From positions 1 to 47,097 of IMG/VR virus record IMGVR_UViG_3300017963_000093: 47,097 nt of DNA. The stretch is one strand, 5' to 3'. A model generated the notes under the pieces. That model saw only the letters and a program-made list of their open reading frames with translations. It did not search any database and had not been told where the DNA came from. This document shows positions 30,235 through 36,955 of this stretch, piece after piece. The position numbers were made by a program, and so were the translations under genes. Source of the DNA: a virus. Position 1 is the first letter of the stretch. Each line of letters starts with the position of its first letter.

Positions 30235-30482
30235 GGCTTCCGTTCCCAGCGGGTACCCCGCCAAATGCCGGTGCCTTCCCGACGGATTCCTCCGCACAGG
30301 TGACAGGGGCTGGCCGGATGGTAGGACCAATAATAACCAGTAGCGCCGCAGTCTTGGCAAACCGTTACATTGGTCCAGCCAAGACAAGCACCGTCCCCAC
30401 GAGCCCAAGCCGACGGTTTGAATTGGCCAGGTTCCGGCGGTGGGCCGTAGAGCCTCCGCCACAATTTAGAAAGTAGCTTCAT
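30231..30482 (-). CDS. Small zinc-ribbon protein in the glycan cassette
   Basis: 83 residues. CQDCG and CHLCG (about residues 42 and 59) make a four-cysteine zinc ribbon; the N-terminus is basic (KLLSKLWRRLYGPPPEPG), the C-terminus Arg/Trp-rich. It resembles the 53-residue protein at 19301. Overlaps both neighbours by a few bases. Function unknown; perhaps a nucleic-acid- or partner-binding accessory. Confidence 0.6.
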   Translation of the reverse strand: MKLLSKLWRRLYGPPPEPGQFKPSAWARGDGACLGWTNVTVCQDCGATGYYWSYHPASPCHLCGGIRREGTGIWRGTRWERKP

Positions 30483-31083
30483 ACGCGGCGATCCTACTGT
30501 CTACCTTTTCAAGGATATCCCCGAGGTTAAAACCGGCTGGACGAGCCCATACCGGATCGTTATAGTGTCGTGACCAGAAGAGGTGCTCCCCTTTGTCACC
30601 GACCACCGTACCGTAGCTATCAGGCCAAGGGTCCCGATTAGCCAAGAGCGTCGCCCCTTCGAGGAGATTTGCTGGGTCATTGCACGGGCCACCGGCAGCG
30701 AGATTGACTGGGAGGCGATCACGATGTATCGCTTCGAGGTCGAACCCGAGCCACCAGGCGCCGGGGTAGCCGTGGGCGGTTTGTTTTCCGTCTGGGGTTC
30801 TTGTGACATACTCTGCGGCCTCGATCGGGGCCCGCGGCGGGTCGAGCCCGCCGGGGCCGGGTAGAAAGTCGTGTTCCGTGATAACGTGGTACCGGCCCGG
30901 GAGTTCTTGGATCCCTTCCCAGATCAGAGCCAGGCAGTGTTGATGTTGTAACTGGGCGCCAGGATTTTCCCACCAGACCAGCCCCATGCGGTCCCGGTGT
31001 TGGTACGCGAGCTTGTTCCAGATGGCCCTGAGCCTATCGTGACGCGGGCCCTCAAAGCACTTGATTAGATGGAACGTGATCAT
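30466..31083 (-). CDS. Putative glycosyltransferase (GT-A-like)
   Basis: 205 residues from the ATG at 31083, chosen for its ATGA overlap with the HAD gene. The N-terminus (MITFHLIKCFEGPRHDRLRAI) and YHVITEHDFLPGPGG at about residue 66-80 suggest a GT-A fold with an E-H-D metal motif, and AYPGAWW-like GYPGAWWLGFDL follows. The family is not certain. Context (HAD phosphatase before, methyltransferase after) supports a carbohydrate role. Confidence 0.4.
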   Translation of the reverse strand: MITFHLIKCFEGPRHDRLRAIWNKLAYQHRDRMGLVWWENPGAQLQHQHCLALIWEGIQELPGRYHVITEHDFLPGPGGLDPPRAPIEAAEYVTRTPDGKQTAHGYPGAWWLGFDLEAIHRDRLPVNLAAGGPCNDPANLLEGATLLANRDPWPDSYGTVVGDKGEHLFWSRHYNDPVWARPAGFNLGDILEKVDSRIAAYEATF

Positions 31084-31361
31084 TCCGGGAACCCTGTGGT
31101 ACTGTCCAGGAGATTGATCTTGTCGTCTACGATCAGATACTCGTCCGCCAAGGGTTTGGCGATTGCTCCGTGGATCCGGACAAATGACGTGAGCTGGGCG
31201 ACCCGGCACTTGTTAGCCCCGCACGAGAACAGATAGATATCGTAACCGTCCTCCGCGAGCTTGAGAATGCCTTCCTTGGCATTGGGCAGCATCTCATCGG
31301 AGCCGTTTGGGAACACGACCCCATCCAGATCAAGGAGTGCAACTTTGCGCGGCGAGCTCAT
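31080..31361 (-). CDS. HAD-superfamily phosphatase (short)
   Basis: 93 residues from the ATG at 31361, fixed by the ATGA overlap with the stop of the small basic gene. Motif I is LLDLDGVVFPNG (D-x-D), motif II lies in YLFSCGANK, and a late acidic DEYLIVDDK is motif IV. Such short HAD proteins without a cap domain hydrolyse small phosphorylated substrates, including sugar phosphates. Its place in the modification cassette suggests a sugar-phosphate or nucleotide-sugar step. Shorter than most HAD enzymes. Confidence 0.7.
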   Translation of the reverse strand: MSSPRKVALLDLDGVVFPNGSDEMLPNAKEGILKLAEDGYDIYLFSCGANKCRVAQLTSFVRIHGAIAKPLADEYLIVDDKINLLDSTTGFPE

Positions 31362-31492
31362 CGCCCCCGTTTCGGCTTCCACCCGGTCTCCCGCAACGTG
31401 CCATAAATGTACCGACGCGCCCTCTCCGAAGTAGTGGAACCGAACTTCTTTTTTGCTTTTTGTTTCAGTTCGCGTTCCAATTTCTTAGGCAT
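31358..31492 (-). CDS. Small basic phage protein (44 residues)
   Basis: 44 residues with GGAGG 8 bases before the ATG and an ATGA overlap with the HAD gene. Sequence pattern MPKKLERELK ... GTLRETGWKPKRGR resembles a widespread tiny phage protein found near packaging genes. Highly basic, probably nucleic-acid-binding. Function not known. Confidence 0.7.
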   Translation of the reverse strand: MPKKLERELKQKAKKKFGSTTSERARRYIYGTLRETGWKPKRGR

Positions 31493-31528
31493 CGTCGTCG
31501 CCTCCAAATAATGGATCCAGAATCAACA

Positions 31529-31771
31529 TTACTTCAACTTTTTCTGGATCTTACGCACCAGAACGTACCCGCCCGCCAACAGACCGAGCGCCCCGGCCAC
31601 AATGGCGCCCCAGGGACCGAAACCCTCAGCGGTATCGATCACAGTATTGATAGGCGCGTCCGGGGCCACCACGCCAGTTGTGGGATCGTACCCAACCACC
31701 CCGTCAATGGTCCCGCACCCGTACAGGAACGTAACCATAAACACAAAAATCGCTGCGTAGAGCTTCTTCAT
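31529..31771 (-). CDS. Small lipoprotein with C-terminal membrane segment
   Basis: 80 residues. A type II signal peptide is seen: basic start (MKK), hydrophobic core and lipobox LYGC at about 16-19. A second hydrophobic segment (GAIVAGALGLLAGGYVLV, about 55-72) and a basic tail follow. One lipid anchor and one membrane span are compatible with a spanin-like, superinfection-exclusion or holin-like role. It is encoded between terminase and glycan genes. The stop overlaps nothing downstream; a 36-base gap follows. Confidence 0.6.
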   Translation of the reverse strand: MKKLYAAIFVFMVTFLYGCGTIDGVVGYDPTTGVVAPDAPINTVIDTAEGFGPWGAIVAGALGLLAGGYVLVRKIQKKLK

Positions 31772-31968
31772 TTTCCTTTTCTCCGTCGGGCCTTTGTTGC
31801 CGCCCGGTTTGCGGCACCTGTTACGTCACCGTGCCGGCGGCGCATCTCTTTATCAAGGGCCCTTTGAAGGGCACTGTCTTTGTACTCTGAACCGAGCTGT
31901 TTTTTAATTCCCTCTACGGTGTACTTGTTGTCACGCCCAAATCCTTGTGGTCTGCGTTTCTTACCCAT
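31768..31968 (-). CDS. Small basic protein after the large terminase
   Basis: 66 residues from the ATG at 31968 (GGAGTG site upstream). Rich in K and R, especially at both ends (GKKRRPQGFGRDNK, NRAATKARRRKGK); probably binds nucleic acid. It overlaps the terminase stop by 8 bases and the lipoprotein gene by 4. No family recognised. Confidence 0.55.
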   Translation of the reverse strand: MGKKRRPQGFGRDNKYTVEGIKKQLGSEYKDSALQRALDKEMRRRHGDVTGAANRAATKARRRKGK

Positions 31969-33517
31969 AATCACTCCATAGATCGTCAGCTGTGTTTTCC
32001 TTTTCCAAATCTTCGGGCGTCCAGCGTTGGAGCGCCTTTACCTCGGCGGCGGTTAGCGGCGGTGGACACAGGACAGTGTACGCGACAGTGTCCATGGGGT
32101 CCTTGAATTCTTCACTGACCTTCTTGAACAGGCCCTTGACGGGGTTGTCCACGTCGAGGTACCCGTAGTGGCGAAAGGCCTTGTCTAAGTTCGTCAGGCT
32201 CCGGAACACCATGATCTGGGGCTGGTTCGACGGCCCGATCTCGAACCGTTTGTCCCACCGGAGCATCTTGGAAATTACTTGGTGTCGGTACTCGAGGTTC
32301 CCGGTGTTCGGGACGTGTGCGTCGAAGTCGAGCCCGACGTCGGCCATTTGGTCGACCCAGCACGTTTCTTTGTACCCGTGCCGTTGATGCTCTGCTTTAC
32401 CAAATCGTGGATCGCAGATGCGACGGCTTGCTGGAAAACGGCCCTCGGCATTTCTAATGATTGTTGCGTACTCGACAGGTGTAAGACCACCCGACCGCGC
32501 TTTGAAGAAATCGTAATTGGGCCACTCTCGGTAAAAATAGTAAGATTGTGTGTTGGGATCATATGCCCACCAGAGCATGAACGCCGGCCGCTTGTGGTGC
32601 GGGTCAACCGTCAAGCCACGGACCCAGTCCCTGGGGATGGCAAAGTCGTCGACCAGGTGCACATCGGGATCGTACTCTTCATAGACCCGGTCGCCCATTA
32701 CCTCGAACTCGCCCCGGAGCCGGGCGGCCTTCTCCCGTTCCGGCCACTCGCCGGCCTCCTCGAACGCCTTCCGCTTGTCGGCGGTCATGGCCGGGTTGTC
32801 CCGCTGCACCACCTGGACGATGTACACGTCGTCGGGCGGCTCCCGGTAGAATGGCATCATCCAGGCGGACCGGGCCCCGAGCGGCGTTAGGGTGAACCAC
32901 ATCGGCCCCAGGTTCGCTGCGAGCCGGGCCTGCATGGCGTTGTAGATCTTTTGCCGGACTGGTTCGTCGCACCACCACCAGTCCGCCACAAACCCCTCAA
33001 ACTGGAAATCGTCCTGCTCCTCGGAACTGAAAATTACCCGGCTCCCGTTCGGGAGCGTGAACTTCTCCGGGATCCCACCCTGGCCCCGGACTACGTGGAG
33101 TCCGGACTTTCGGCGTCGCAAAGCCTGAGGTAGAATCCCTTCAAGGAACGGCCACAGGTTCTCACCAATTCCCCTTCCACGAGAAAGTCCGGTGGTAATG
33201 ACTCCAAGATTCGGGACTTTGATGGGGATCCCGTCCGGACGTCGGATCCAGAAGGCTGGATCGATGTGATCTCGAGGAGGAAGGTCACCATCCGGGGTGA
33301 GTCGGAGATCTGGAATTTCCCAGAAACGGTACCCGTAACTATGTCCGAGCGCTTCGTGACCCCCGGCAGTAGTCTTGCCACTCTGGTTAGCACCGAAGAA
33401 AAACCGGCGACGATACGTTTTACCAGCTTCATGAAACTGTGTCTGTTTCCTGTGGTTCTTGATCAGGTTCCGGTAGTACAGTAGGGGCGCCGCTTTGATC
33501 CTCCGGTCCAGGATCAT
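31961..33517 (-). CDS. terL: Terminase large subunit (packaging ATPase/nuclease)
   Basis: 518 residues from the ATG at 33517 (AAGGCG upstream); a GTG at 33595 would add 26 residues. Walker A is FGANQSGKTT (about 41-50), Walker B WWWCDEP (about 180-186), with the catalytic glutamate, and the coupling stretch FTLTPLG follows. The C-terminal RNase H-like nuclease shows acidic sites in GLTVDPHHKR, ICDPRFG and DPMDTVAYTV. The enzyme drives DNA through the portal and cuts the concatemer. It overlaps the small terminase by 89 bases. Confidence 0.9.
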   Translation of the reverse strand: MILDRRIKAAPLLYYRNLIKNHRKQTQFHEAGKTYRRRFFFGANQSGKTTAGGHEALGHSYGYRFWEIPDLRLTPDGDLPPRDHIDPAFWIRRPDGIPIKVPNLGVITTGLSRGRGIGENLWPFLEGILPQALRRRKSGLHVVRGQGGIPEKFTLPNGSRVIFSSEEQDDFQFEGFVADWWWCDEPVRQKIYNAMQARLAANLGPMWFTLTPLGARSAWMMPFYREPPDDVYIVQVVQRDNPAMTADKRKAFEEAGEWPEREKAARLRGEFEVMGDRVYEEYDPDVHLVDDFAIPRDWVRGLTVDPHHKRPAFMLWWAYDPNTQSYYFYREWPNYDFFKARSGGLTPVEYATIIRNAEGRFPASRRICDPRFGKAEHQRHGYKETCWVDQMADVGLDFDAHVPNTGNLEYRHQVISKMLRWDKRFEIGPSNQPQIMVFRSLTNLDKAFRHYGYLDVDNPVKGLFKKVSEEFKDPMDTVAYTVLCPPPLTAAEVKALQRWTPEDLEKENTADDLWSDYG

Positions 33518-34076
33518 CTGCGCCTTGTACGTCTGTTCCAGCCTCTGTCTGGTCGATAATTCTAAACTCGGCGGGGAGTCGGGCTGCGTTTTCACGAATA
33601 ATCCGGCGTAGGTCCTCGTCAGAGCAGGTGTCCAGCTTCACCCCTCCGGAGTATGAGTGCTTGTGTTCAACGACGCGACTGAGCTGGCCCATGCGTTCGT
33701 AGAACAGTTTGATCGCCGGCACGTCACCGCGCATGGCGGCCTGGAACAGGGCGGCATCGACCAGCCCGGCCCGGTGCCGGAAAATTTGATGAATCTGGCG
33801 ACTGACCCAGGCCATGGCCAGTGGATCAGCTATCGTGTCCCGGACCTCCGGCTCTGTCATCCCGGAGTAATCGGCGATCGCTACGAGCGTCGTACTCCCG
33901 GCAAGGAGGGCCTCCCCCATCCGGAGCACCGGTTCCGTAGGTACGAACCGGGCGAGCTCCTGATCGTCCACATTGAGGGCGGCTTCCCAGGCCTTCGCTA
34001 CTGCGGGCGAGAGCGCCGTGCGACGCTGGGGCTCGTTCTTTTTCTTTTGGCGGGTCCCGACCCGCTTCTTCGCCAT
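33429..34076 (-). CDS. terS: Terminase small subunit-like protein
   Basis: 215 residues. After a basic N-terminus, a helical region (LVAIADYSGMTEPEVRDTIA) looks like an HTH DNA-binding domain. RAGLVDAALFQAAMRGDVPA followed by IKLFYERMGQLSRVVE is the oligomerisation motif common in small terminases. The C-terminus is acidic and Pro/Gln-rich. It lies directly before the large subunit. The first part overlaps the GIY-YIG gene by 79 bases; GGGAAG precedes the ATG. Confidence 0.75.
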   Translation of the reverse strand: MAKKRVGTRQKKKNEPQRRTALSPAVAKAWEAALNVDDQELARFVPTEPVLRMGEALLAGSTTLVAIADYSGMTEPEVRDTIADPLAMAWVSRQIHQIFRHRAGLVDAALFQAAMRGDVPAIKLFYERMGQLSRVVEHKHSYSGGVKLDTCSDEDLRRIIRENAARLPAEFRIIDQTEAGTDVQGADDPGPEDQSGAPTVLPEPDQEPQETDTVS

Positions 34077-34396
34077 TTAACTTCCCAGACCTTGCCTTTA
34101 CAGAGACCGAGGTTCATTCCGCGGTTGAGCTCAGGTAGGAGCCATAAAATCAGGATCCCCTCTACTCGAAGCCTTGACACCAGCTCGTTGATGTGGTATA
34201 CTATAGCATGAGTAAATGGTTTCTCCTGGTGCTGGATCAGTCGCTGATTCACATTGTACGTTTGTCCGACGTAAAGCAACTTGTCCTTCTGATACAGCAG
34301 GTAAACGCCGGCGATGTTGTCAACCACAGCGCCCCTCTGGTACTCTGACCGTGCCGTCTGGCCGAGGGTGGCATTGACCATGTCTGTAACAGTCAT
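33998..34396 (-). CDS. GIY-YIG endonuclease
   Basis: 132 residues. The N-terminal GVYLLYQ and LLYVGQT are the GIY and YIG strands; the catalytic Arg lies in NVNQRLIQH, the Glu in RLRVEGILI, and LLPELNRG follows. After about residue 105 the sequence is a basic run-on that lies over the small terminase start. Freestanding GIY-YIG nucleases of phages act as homing enzymes or in packaging and host-DNA cleavage; this one is the first gene of the late block, directly before the terminase. Confidence 0.8.
   Translation of the reverse strand: MTVTDMVNATLGQTARSEYQRGAVVDNIAGVYLLYQKDKLLYVGQTYNVNQRLIQHQEKPFTHAIVYHINELVSRLRVEGILILWLLPELNRGMNLGLCKGKVWEVKWRRSGSGPAKRKRTSPSVARRSRPQ
34174..34202 (+). promoter_or_regulatory. 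Sigma-70 promoter for the plus-strand block
   Basis: TTGACA (34174-34179), a 17-base spacer and TATACT (34197-34202) with a TGG just before the -10. It lies antisense inside the GIY-YIG gene and points at the first plus-strand gene (34426), giving a leader of about 215 bases. Confidence 0.8.
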
Positions 34397-34425
34397 CTCA
34401 CCCTTATGGAGTTTTGACGGAAGTA

Positions 34426-34674
34426 ATGAAACTGGAACGTGTTATAGAGCTTGCAGGTAAGTGGGGGTATGACGAGGAGTTAGGTCAGATATGGCTGGAG
34501 CGGGAAATGATCCTGAAAAAGGTGAACCGGGTCCCGCCACCGTGCCGGGAACGACGGCTCCGGTCTGTACTTAGGACAATCCAGGCCCGGATGCACCGGA
34601 AGGACCGGCCGCCCCAGGAGCGGACCGCGGGCCTGGCCGACTTCAGCCCAGACAAGATCCGGAGGAAATGGTGA
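34426..34674 (+). CDS. Hypothetical first gene of the plus-strand block
   Basis: 82 residues from the ATG at 34426 (CGGAAG upstream; a TTG lies 12 bases earlier). Rich in R, E and K, helical, with no recognised family. The stop overlaps the start of the formyltransferase gene. As the first gene behind a strong promoter it may be made early and act on the host, but its sequence gives no hint of how. Confidence 0.55.
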   Translation: MKLERVIELAGKWGYDEELGQIWLEREMILKKVNRVPPPCRERRLRSVLRTIQARMHRKDRPPQERTAGLADFSPDKIRRKW

Positions 34675-35261
34675 ACATACTCCTGCTCACATCCCCCTCA
34701 CGGCCCCGTACTTCGCCGCTGTGCGACTTTTTGGCCGTCCAGGGCTCGTTGAAGGTCGAAACCCGCAAACCCCGCCTGTGGGCTCCTGAGGCTCCTCAGT
34801 GGGATCTGATAATTAGCGACGGGTACCGGTGGATCATACCCCCCGACATGCTCGGGGCGGTCCGGCGCCCCCCGATCAACATCCACCTCGGGAACCCCCA
34901 GAACCGGGGCGTCTTCCCGAACTTCTTCTGTTGGCTAGAGGACCGGGCCCCGGGCTTCATGATCCACGAAATGACCAACACGATCGACAACGGGCGCCTG
35001 TACGCGGCCGGTTGGCACCAGTACAAACCCAAGGTCCTGGAAGACGAGACCTTACGAACCACCTGGAAAGATTTGTGGGAGTACGCCTTTATGCGGTTCC
35101 GAAAGTCTTGGGTCCACATTGAACGGGGCGTCCCGTTAAGTAACAGGATCCTAGCGGTCCATGACAAACCCCACACTATGAAAGAATTCAGGCGTTGGTT
35201 TTCTCAGTGCTCGAAAGGCTGGGACACGCCTGTGGAGGAAGTGAGATGTCTGAAGATATGA
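34668..35261 (+). CDS. N-formyltransferase (sugar or methionyl-tRNA formyltransferase fold)
   Basis: 197 residues, matching the catalytic domain only. INIHLGNPQNRGVFPNFF (70-87) matches the 'INxHxSLLPxxRGxxP' signature; the catalytic triad N71, H73 and D107 (in TIDNGRL) is present, and DLIISDGYRWIIPPDML precedes it as in formyltransferases. The donor would be N10-formyl-tetrahydrofolate. There is no C-terminal tRNA-binding domain, which argues for a sugar-amine substrate such as that made by the DegT enzyme at 2309. Start at ATG 34668 or GTG 34671 after GGAGG. Confidence 0.8.
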   Translation: MVNILLLTSPSRPRTSPLCDFLAVQGSLKVETRKPRLWAPEAPQWDLIISDGYRWIIPPDMLGAVRRPPINIHLGNPQNRGVFPNFFCWLEDRAPGFMIHEMTNTIDNGRLYAAGWHQYKPKVLEDETLRTTWKDLWEYAFMRFRKSWVHIERGVPLSNRILAVHDKPHTMKEFRRWFSQCSKGWDTPVEEVRCLKI

Positions 35262-35488
35262 ACGAGATCCTGAAACAGGCCGCGGCCCAGAACGACGACA
35301 CTGGCCGCGCCGCTCGGTGGTGGCAGGAACAGATCCGGCAAAGCACCAAAATCACCGAAGACGGTGTCGTATGCCACCACACCACCATGGCCGTGACCGC
35401 GGGCCAGTCGCACCCGTTTGTGTGCCTGGCCTGCGGCGCCAAGTTCAAAAAGGACCCCCACGATGGCTACCACCTACGAACCCCATGA
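35246..35488 (+). CDS. Small zinc-ribbon-like protein
   Basis: 80 residues from the ATG at 35246 (GGAGG upstream, 16-base overlap with the formyltransferase). N-terminal half helical and acidic; C-terminal CHH and CLACG (about residues 45 and 63) suggest a zinc site. No family recognised. Confidence 0.55.
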   Translation: MSEDMNEILKQAAAQNDDTGRAARWWQEQIRQSTKITEDGVVCHHTTMAVTAGQSHPFVCLACGAKFKKDPHDGYHLRTP

Positions 35489-35816
35489 CTTCACCAACTG
35501 GTGCTGGCGCCTCCGGAAGGACTACCCCGGGGCCCGAGTGGAGATCTACACGGTCCCGGGGTGGGCCCCGCGACTGAAAAAACTCCTGATCGACACGTAC
35601 GGGCTGCGGGGCGTGATCCAGCACAGCCTGAGCTCACTCCGGATCAAGGGCCCGATCAACGTCGAGAAGGCGGTCCTGCTCTTTTCAGACGACGAGAAGT
35701 TGCGGGCCCTGGCCGGCGAGTACCGGCTCGCGTGTCGGTCGCTGCGTGACATGGGGCACCAGCAGGACCTGGTGCGCCGCCTGATCAAGGAGGACGAAGC
35801 GCGGTGGCCCGTATGA
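35463..35816 (+). CDS. Hypothetical early protein
   Basis: 117 residues from the ATG at 35463 (AAAGGA upstream). Mixed alpha/beta look, with many R and L residues and a basic C-terminus. Not recognised. It overlaps the gene before by 26 bases and the HNH gene by 4, within a tightly coupled early operon. Confidence 0.55.
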   Translation: MATTYEPHDFTNWCWRLRKDYPGARVEIYTVPGWAPRLKKLLIDTYGLRGVIQHSLSSLRIKGPINVEKAVLLFSDDEKLRALAGEYRLACRSLRDMGHQQDLVRRLIKEDEARWPV

Positions 35817-36151
35817 GTATTGGCGCCTGGGTCGATGAAGTGTATCAACGAATAGATCAGCTGAACCGCCGCCAGTACAAGCGCCGATGGATGGCGGCCC
35901 ACCGCCGGTTCATCGCGGAACTGAAACTAAGCTGCGGCTGCTGCTTCTGTCGGTACCGGTGCTGCGCCGCGGCCCTCGAGTTCCACCATGTACAGGGCAG
36001 AGACAGGTCAGAGCAGTTTAGTAACATGGGCATGGACCGGCTCAGGGACGAGGTGAGTAAGTGCCTGGTCGTTTGCGCGAACTGTCATAGAGAGTTACAT
36101 GACTCGGAAAGGAAAAGACCAGGACAGAGCAAGAGAAGAAATATGCCTTAG
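35813..36151 (+). CDS. HNH endonuclease
   Basis: 112 residues from the ATG at 35813 (ATGA overlap). Two zinc-type cysteine pairs (CGCCFC and CANC), the first catalytic His in LEFHHVQG and the C-terminal LVVCANCHRELH form an HNH (beta-beta-alpha-metal) site. Phage HNH proteins serve in packaging, homing or host DNA nicking. It lies at the other end of the early operon from the formyltransferase; the terminase and the GIY-YIG nuclease are just across the divergent promoter region. Confidence 0.8.
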   Translation: MSIGAWVDEVYQRIDQLNRRQYKRRWMAAHRRFIAELKLSCGCCFCRYRCCAAALEFHHVQGRDRSEQFSNMGMDRLRDEVSKCLVVCANCHRELHDSERKRPGQSKRRNMP

Positions 36152-36180
36152 AGCAGATTCTGGCACAGATCAATGTCGGT

Positions 36181-36294
36181 ATGGATCGGCTCAATACGTA
36201 CAATGACCAGCTGAGCCGAATGCTGACAATCGTTGAAAGGATGGTCAACCAACAGGACCAGCTCCTGAAACTCCTTGCGGTCCGAGGAAAGTGA
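36181..36294 (+). CDS. Small coiled-coil ORF (start unsure)
   Basis: 37 residues from the ATG at 36181. An amphipathic open frame (LEQILAQINVGMDRLNTYND ...) extends upstream to 36103 without a start codon, so a non-ATG start or a lost base is possible. No ribosome site at 36181. Low support. Confidence 0.3.
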   Translation: MDRLNTYNDQLSRMLTIVERMVNQQDQLLKLLAVRGK

Positions 36295-36540
36295 TTGGGG
36301 CCCACAAAGGACCCAGTAGTGACTTATTTACATAACCACATACTAAGTACATATATGCGCGGAAACCCCCCGGGCCCCACCCCCACCCCGGCACTGCTGT
36401 GTGCACAGCGCCAGGTGCAGGCCAGGACAGGACTTAGGCAGTAGGAACAGGGCGCTGGGCCGGAGGCCTGTATGATTTCCATACACTGGTGAATCTGTCA
36501 AATTCTGGTACATACAGGCTCTGTATCTGTACAAGCACTG

Positions 36541-36600
36541 CACCAGCCCTGCACCAGCCCTGCACCAGCCCTACACCAGCCCTGCACCAGCACCAGCACC
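36541..36600. repeat. Tandem 11-bp repeats (CACCAGCCCTG)
   Basis: Four consecutive 11-base units (one with a final A) start at 36541, 36552, 36563 and 36574, followed by CACCAG half-units to about 36600 and preceded by a partial unit. They may be iterons bound by an initiator protein. Confidence 0.8.
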
Positions 36601-36758
36601 ATACCACACCGGGACCAACCTACCACACCACACTACAGTATCTGGCCCTGTTACGGAACAGATTTAATTCTTGGCCTAATTCTTGCATTCTATTAAATAA
36701 ATTTTAATTTGTTGGGCGCCGCCCTAAATCCTTTTCTTTTTTGTTCTTAAAAAATTTT

Positions 36759-36787
36759 TTGACAAAACCTTGCTTTCATGGTAAATT
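36759..36787 (+). promoter_or_regulatory. Sigma-70 promoter for the 36827 operon
   Basis: TTGACA (36759-36764), 17-base spacer and TAAATT (36782-36787), at the edge of the AT-rich stretch. A 5' leader of about 33 bases with AAAGGAG leads to the ATG at 36827. Confidence 0.75.
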
Positions 36788-36826
36788 TGCTTGACTCGAA
36801 AAAACAAAAAACGAAAGGAGCAAACT

Positions 36827-36955
36827 ATGAAGCATACCATGGCTGCCTGTCTCGTGTACTGGGCCCTGCGCCAGGACGGCCTGTCGCACCGCATGGCTAT
36901 CATGGCTGCGCGGCGTGTGTTCTATGGCTATGACTCAATATGGGAGGTACTATGA
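36827..36955 (+). CDS. Small early protein (42 residues)
   Basis: 42 residues with AAAGGAG upstream and an ATGA overlap with the next gene. Sequence (MKHTMAACLVYWALRQDGLS ...) contains several M, A and R residues and no clear domain. First gene of a strong early promoter; unknown function. Confidence 0.6.
   Translation: MKHTMAACLVYWALRQDGLSHRMAIMAARRVFYGYDSIWEVL

Larger units (their letters stand above)
36295..36825. other. Gene-free control region, candidate replication origin
   Basis: About 530 bases without a credible gene. From left to right: a GC-rich stretch with hairpin potential (36360-36470), short tandem 11-mers (36541-36600), CACACC-rich sequence, then an AT-rich segment (36660-36760) containing the palindrome AAAAAATTTTTT. 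It ends with a strong promoter and the ribosome site of the gene at 36827. Repeats plus an AT-rich melting zone plus a promoter is a typical origin layout; the function is inferred. Confidence 0.5.

Noticed and set aside
34208-34348. 46-codon plus-strand frame starting five bases after a -10 box
   Set aside because: Antisense to the conserved GIY-YIG domain, with no ribosome site and no protein-like features; kept only as part of the leaderless-geometry observation.
36489-36707. 72-codon frame across the 11-bp repeats
   Set aside because: Translation is low-complexity (His/Pro/Thr) because of the tandem repeats; no ribosome site.
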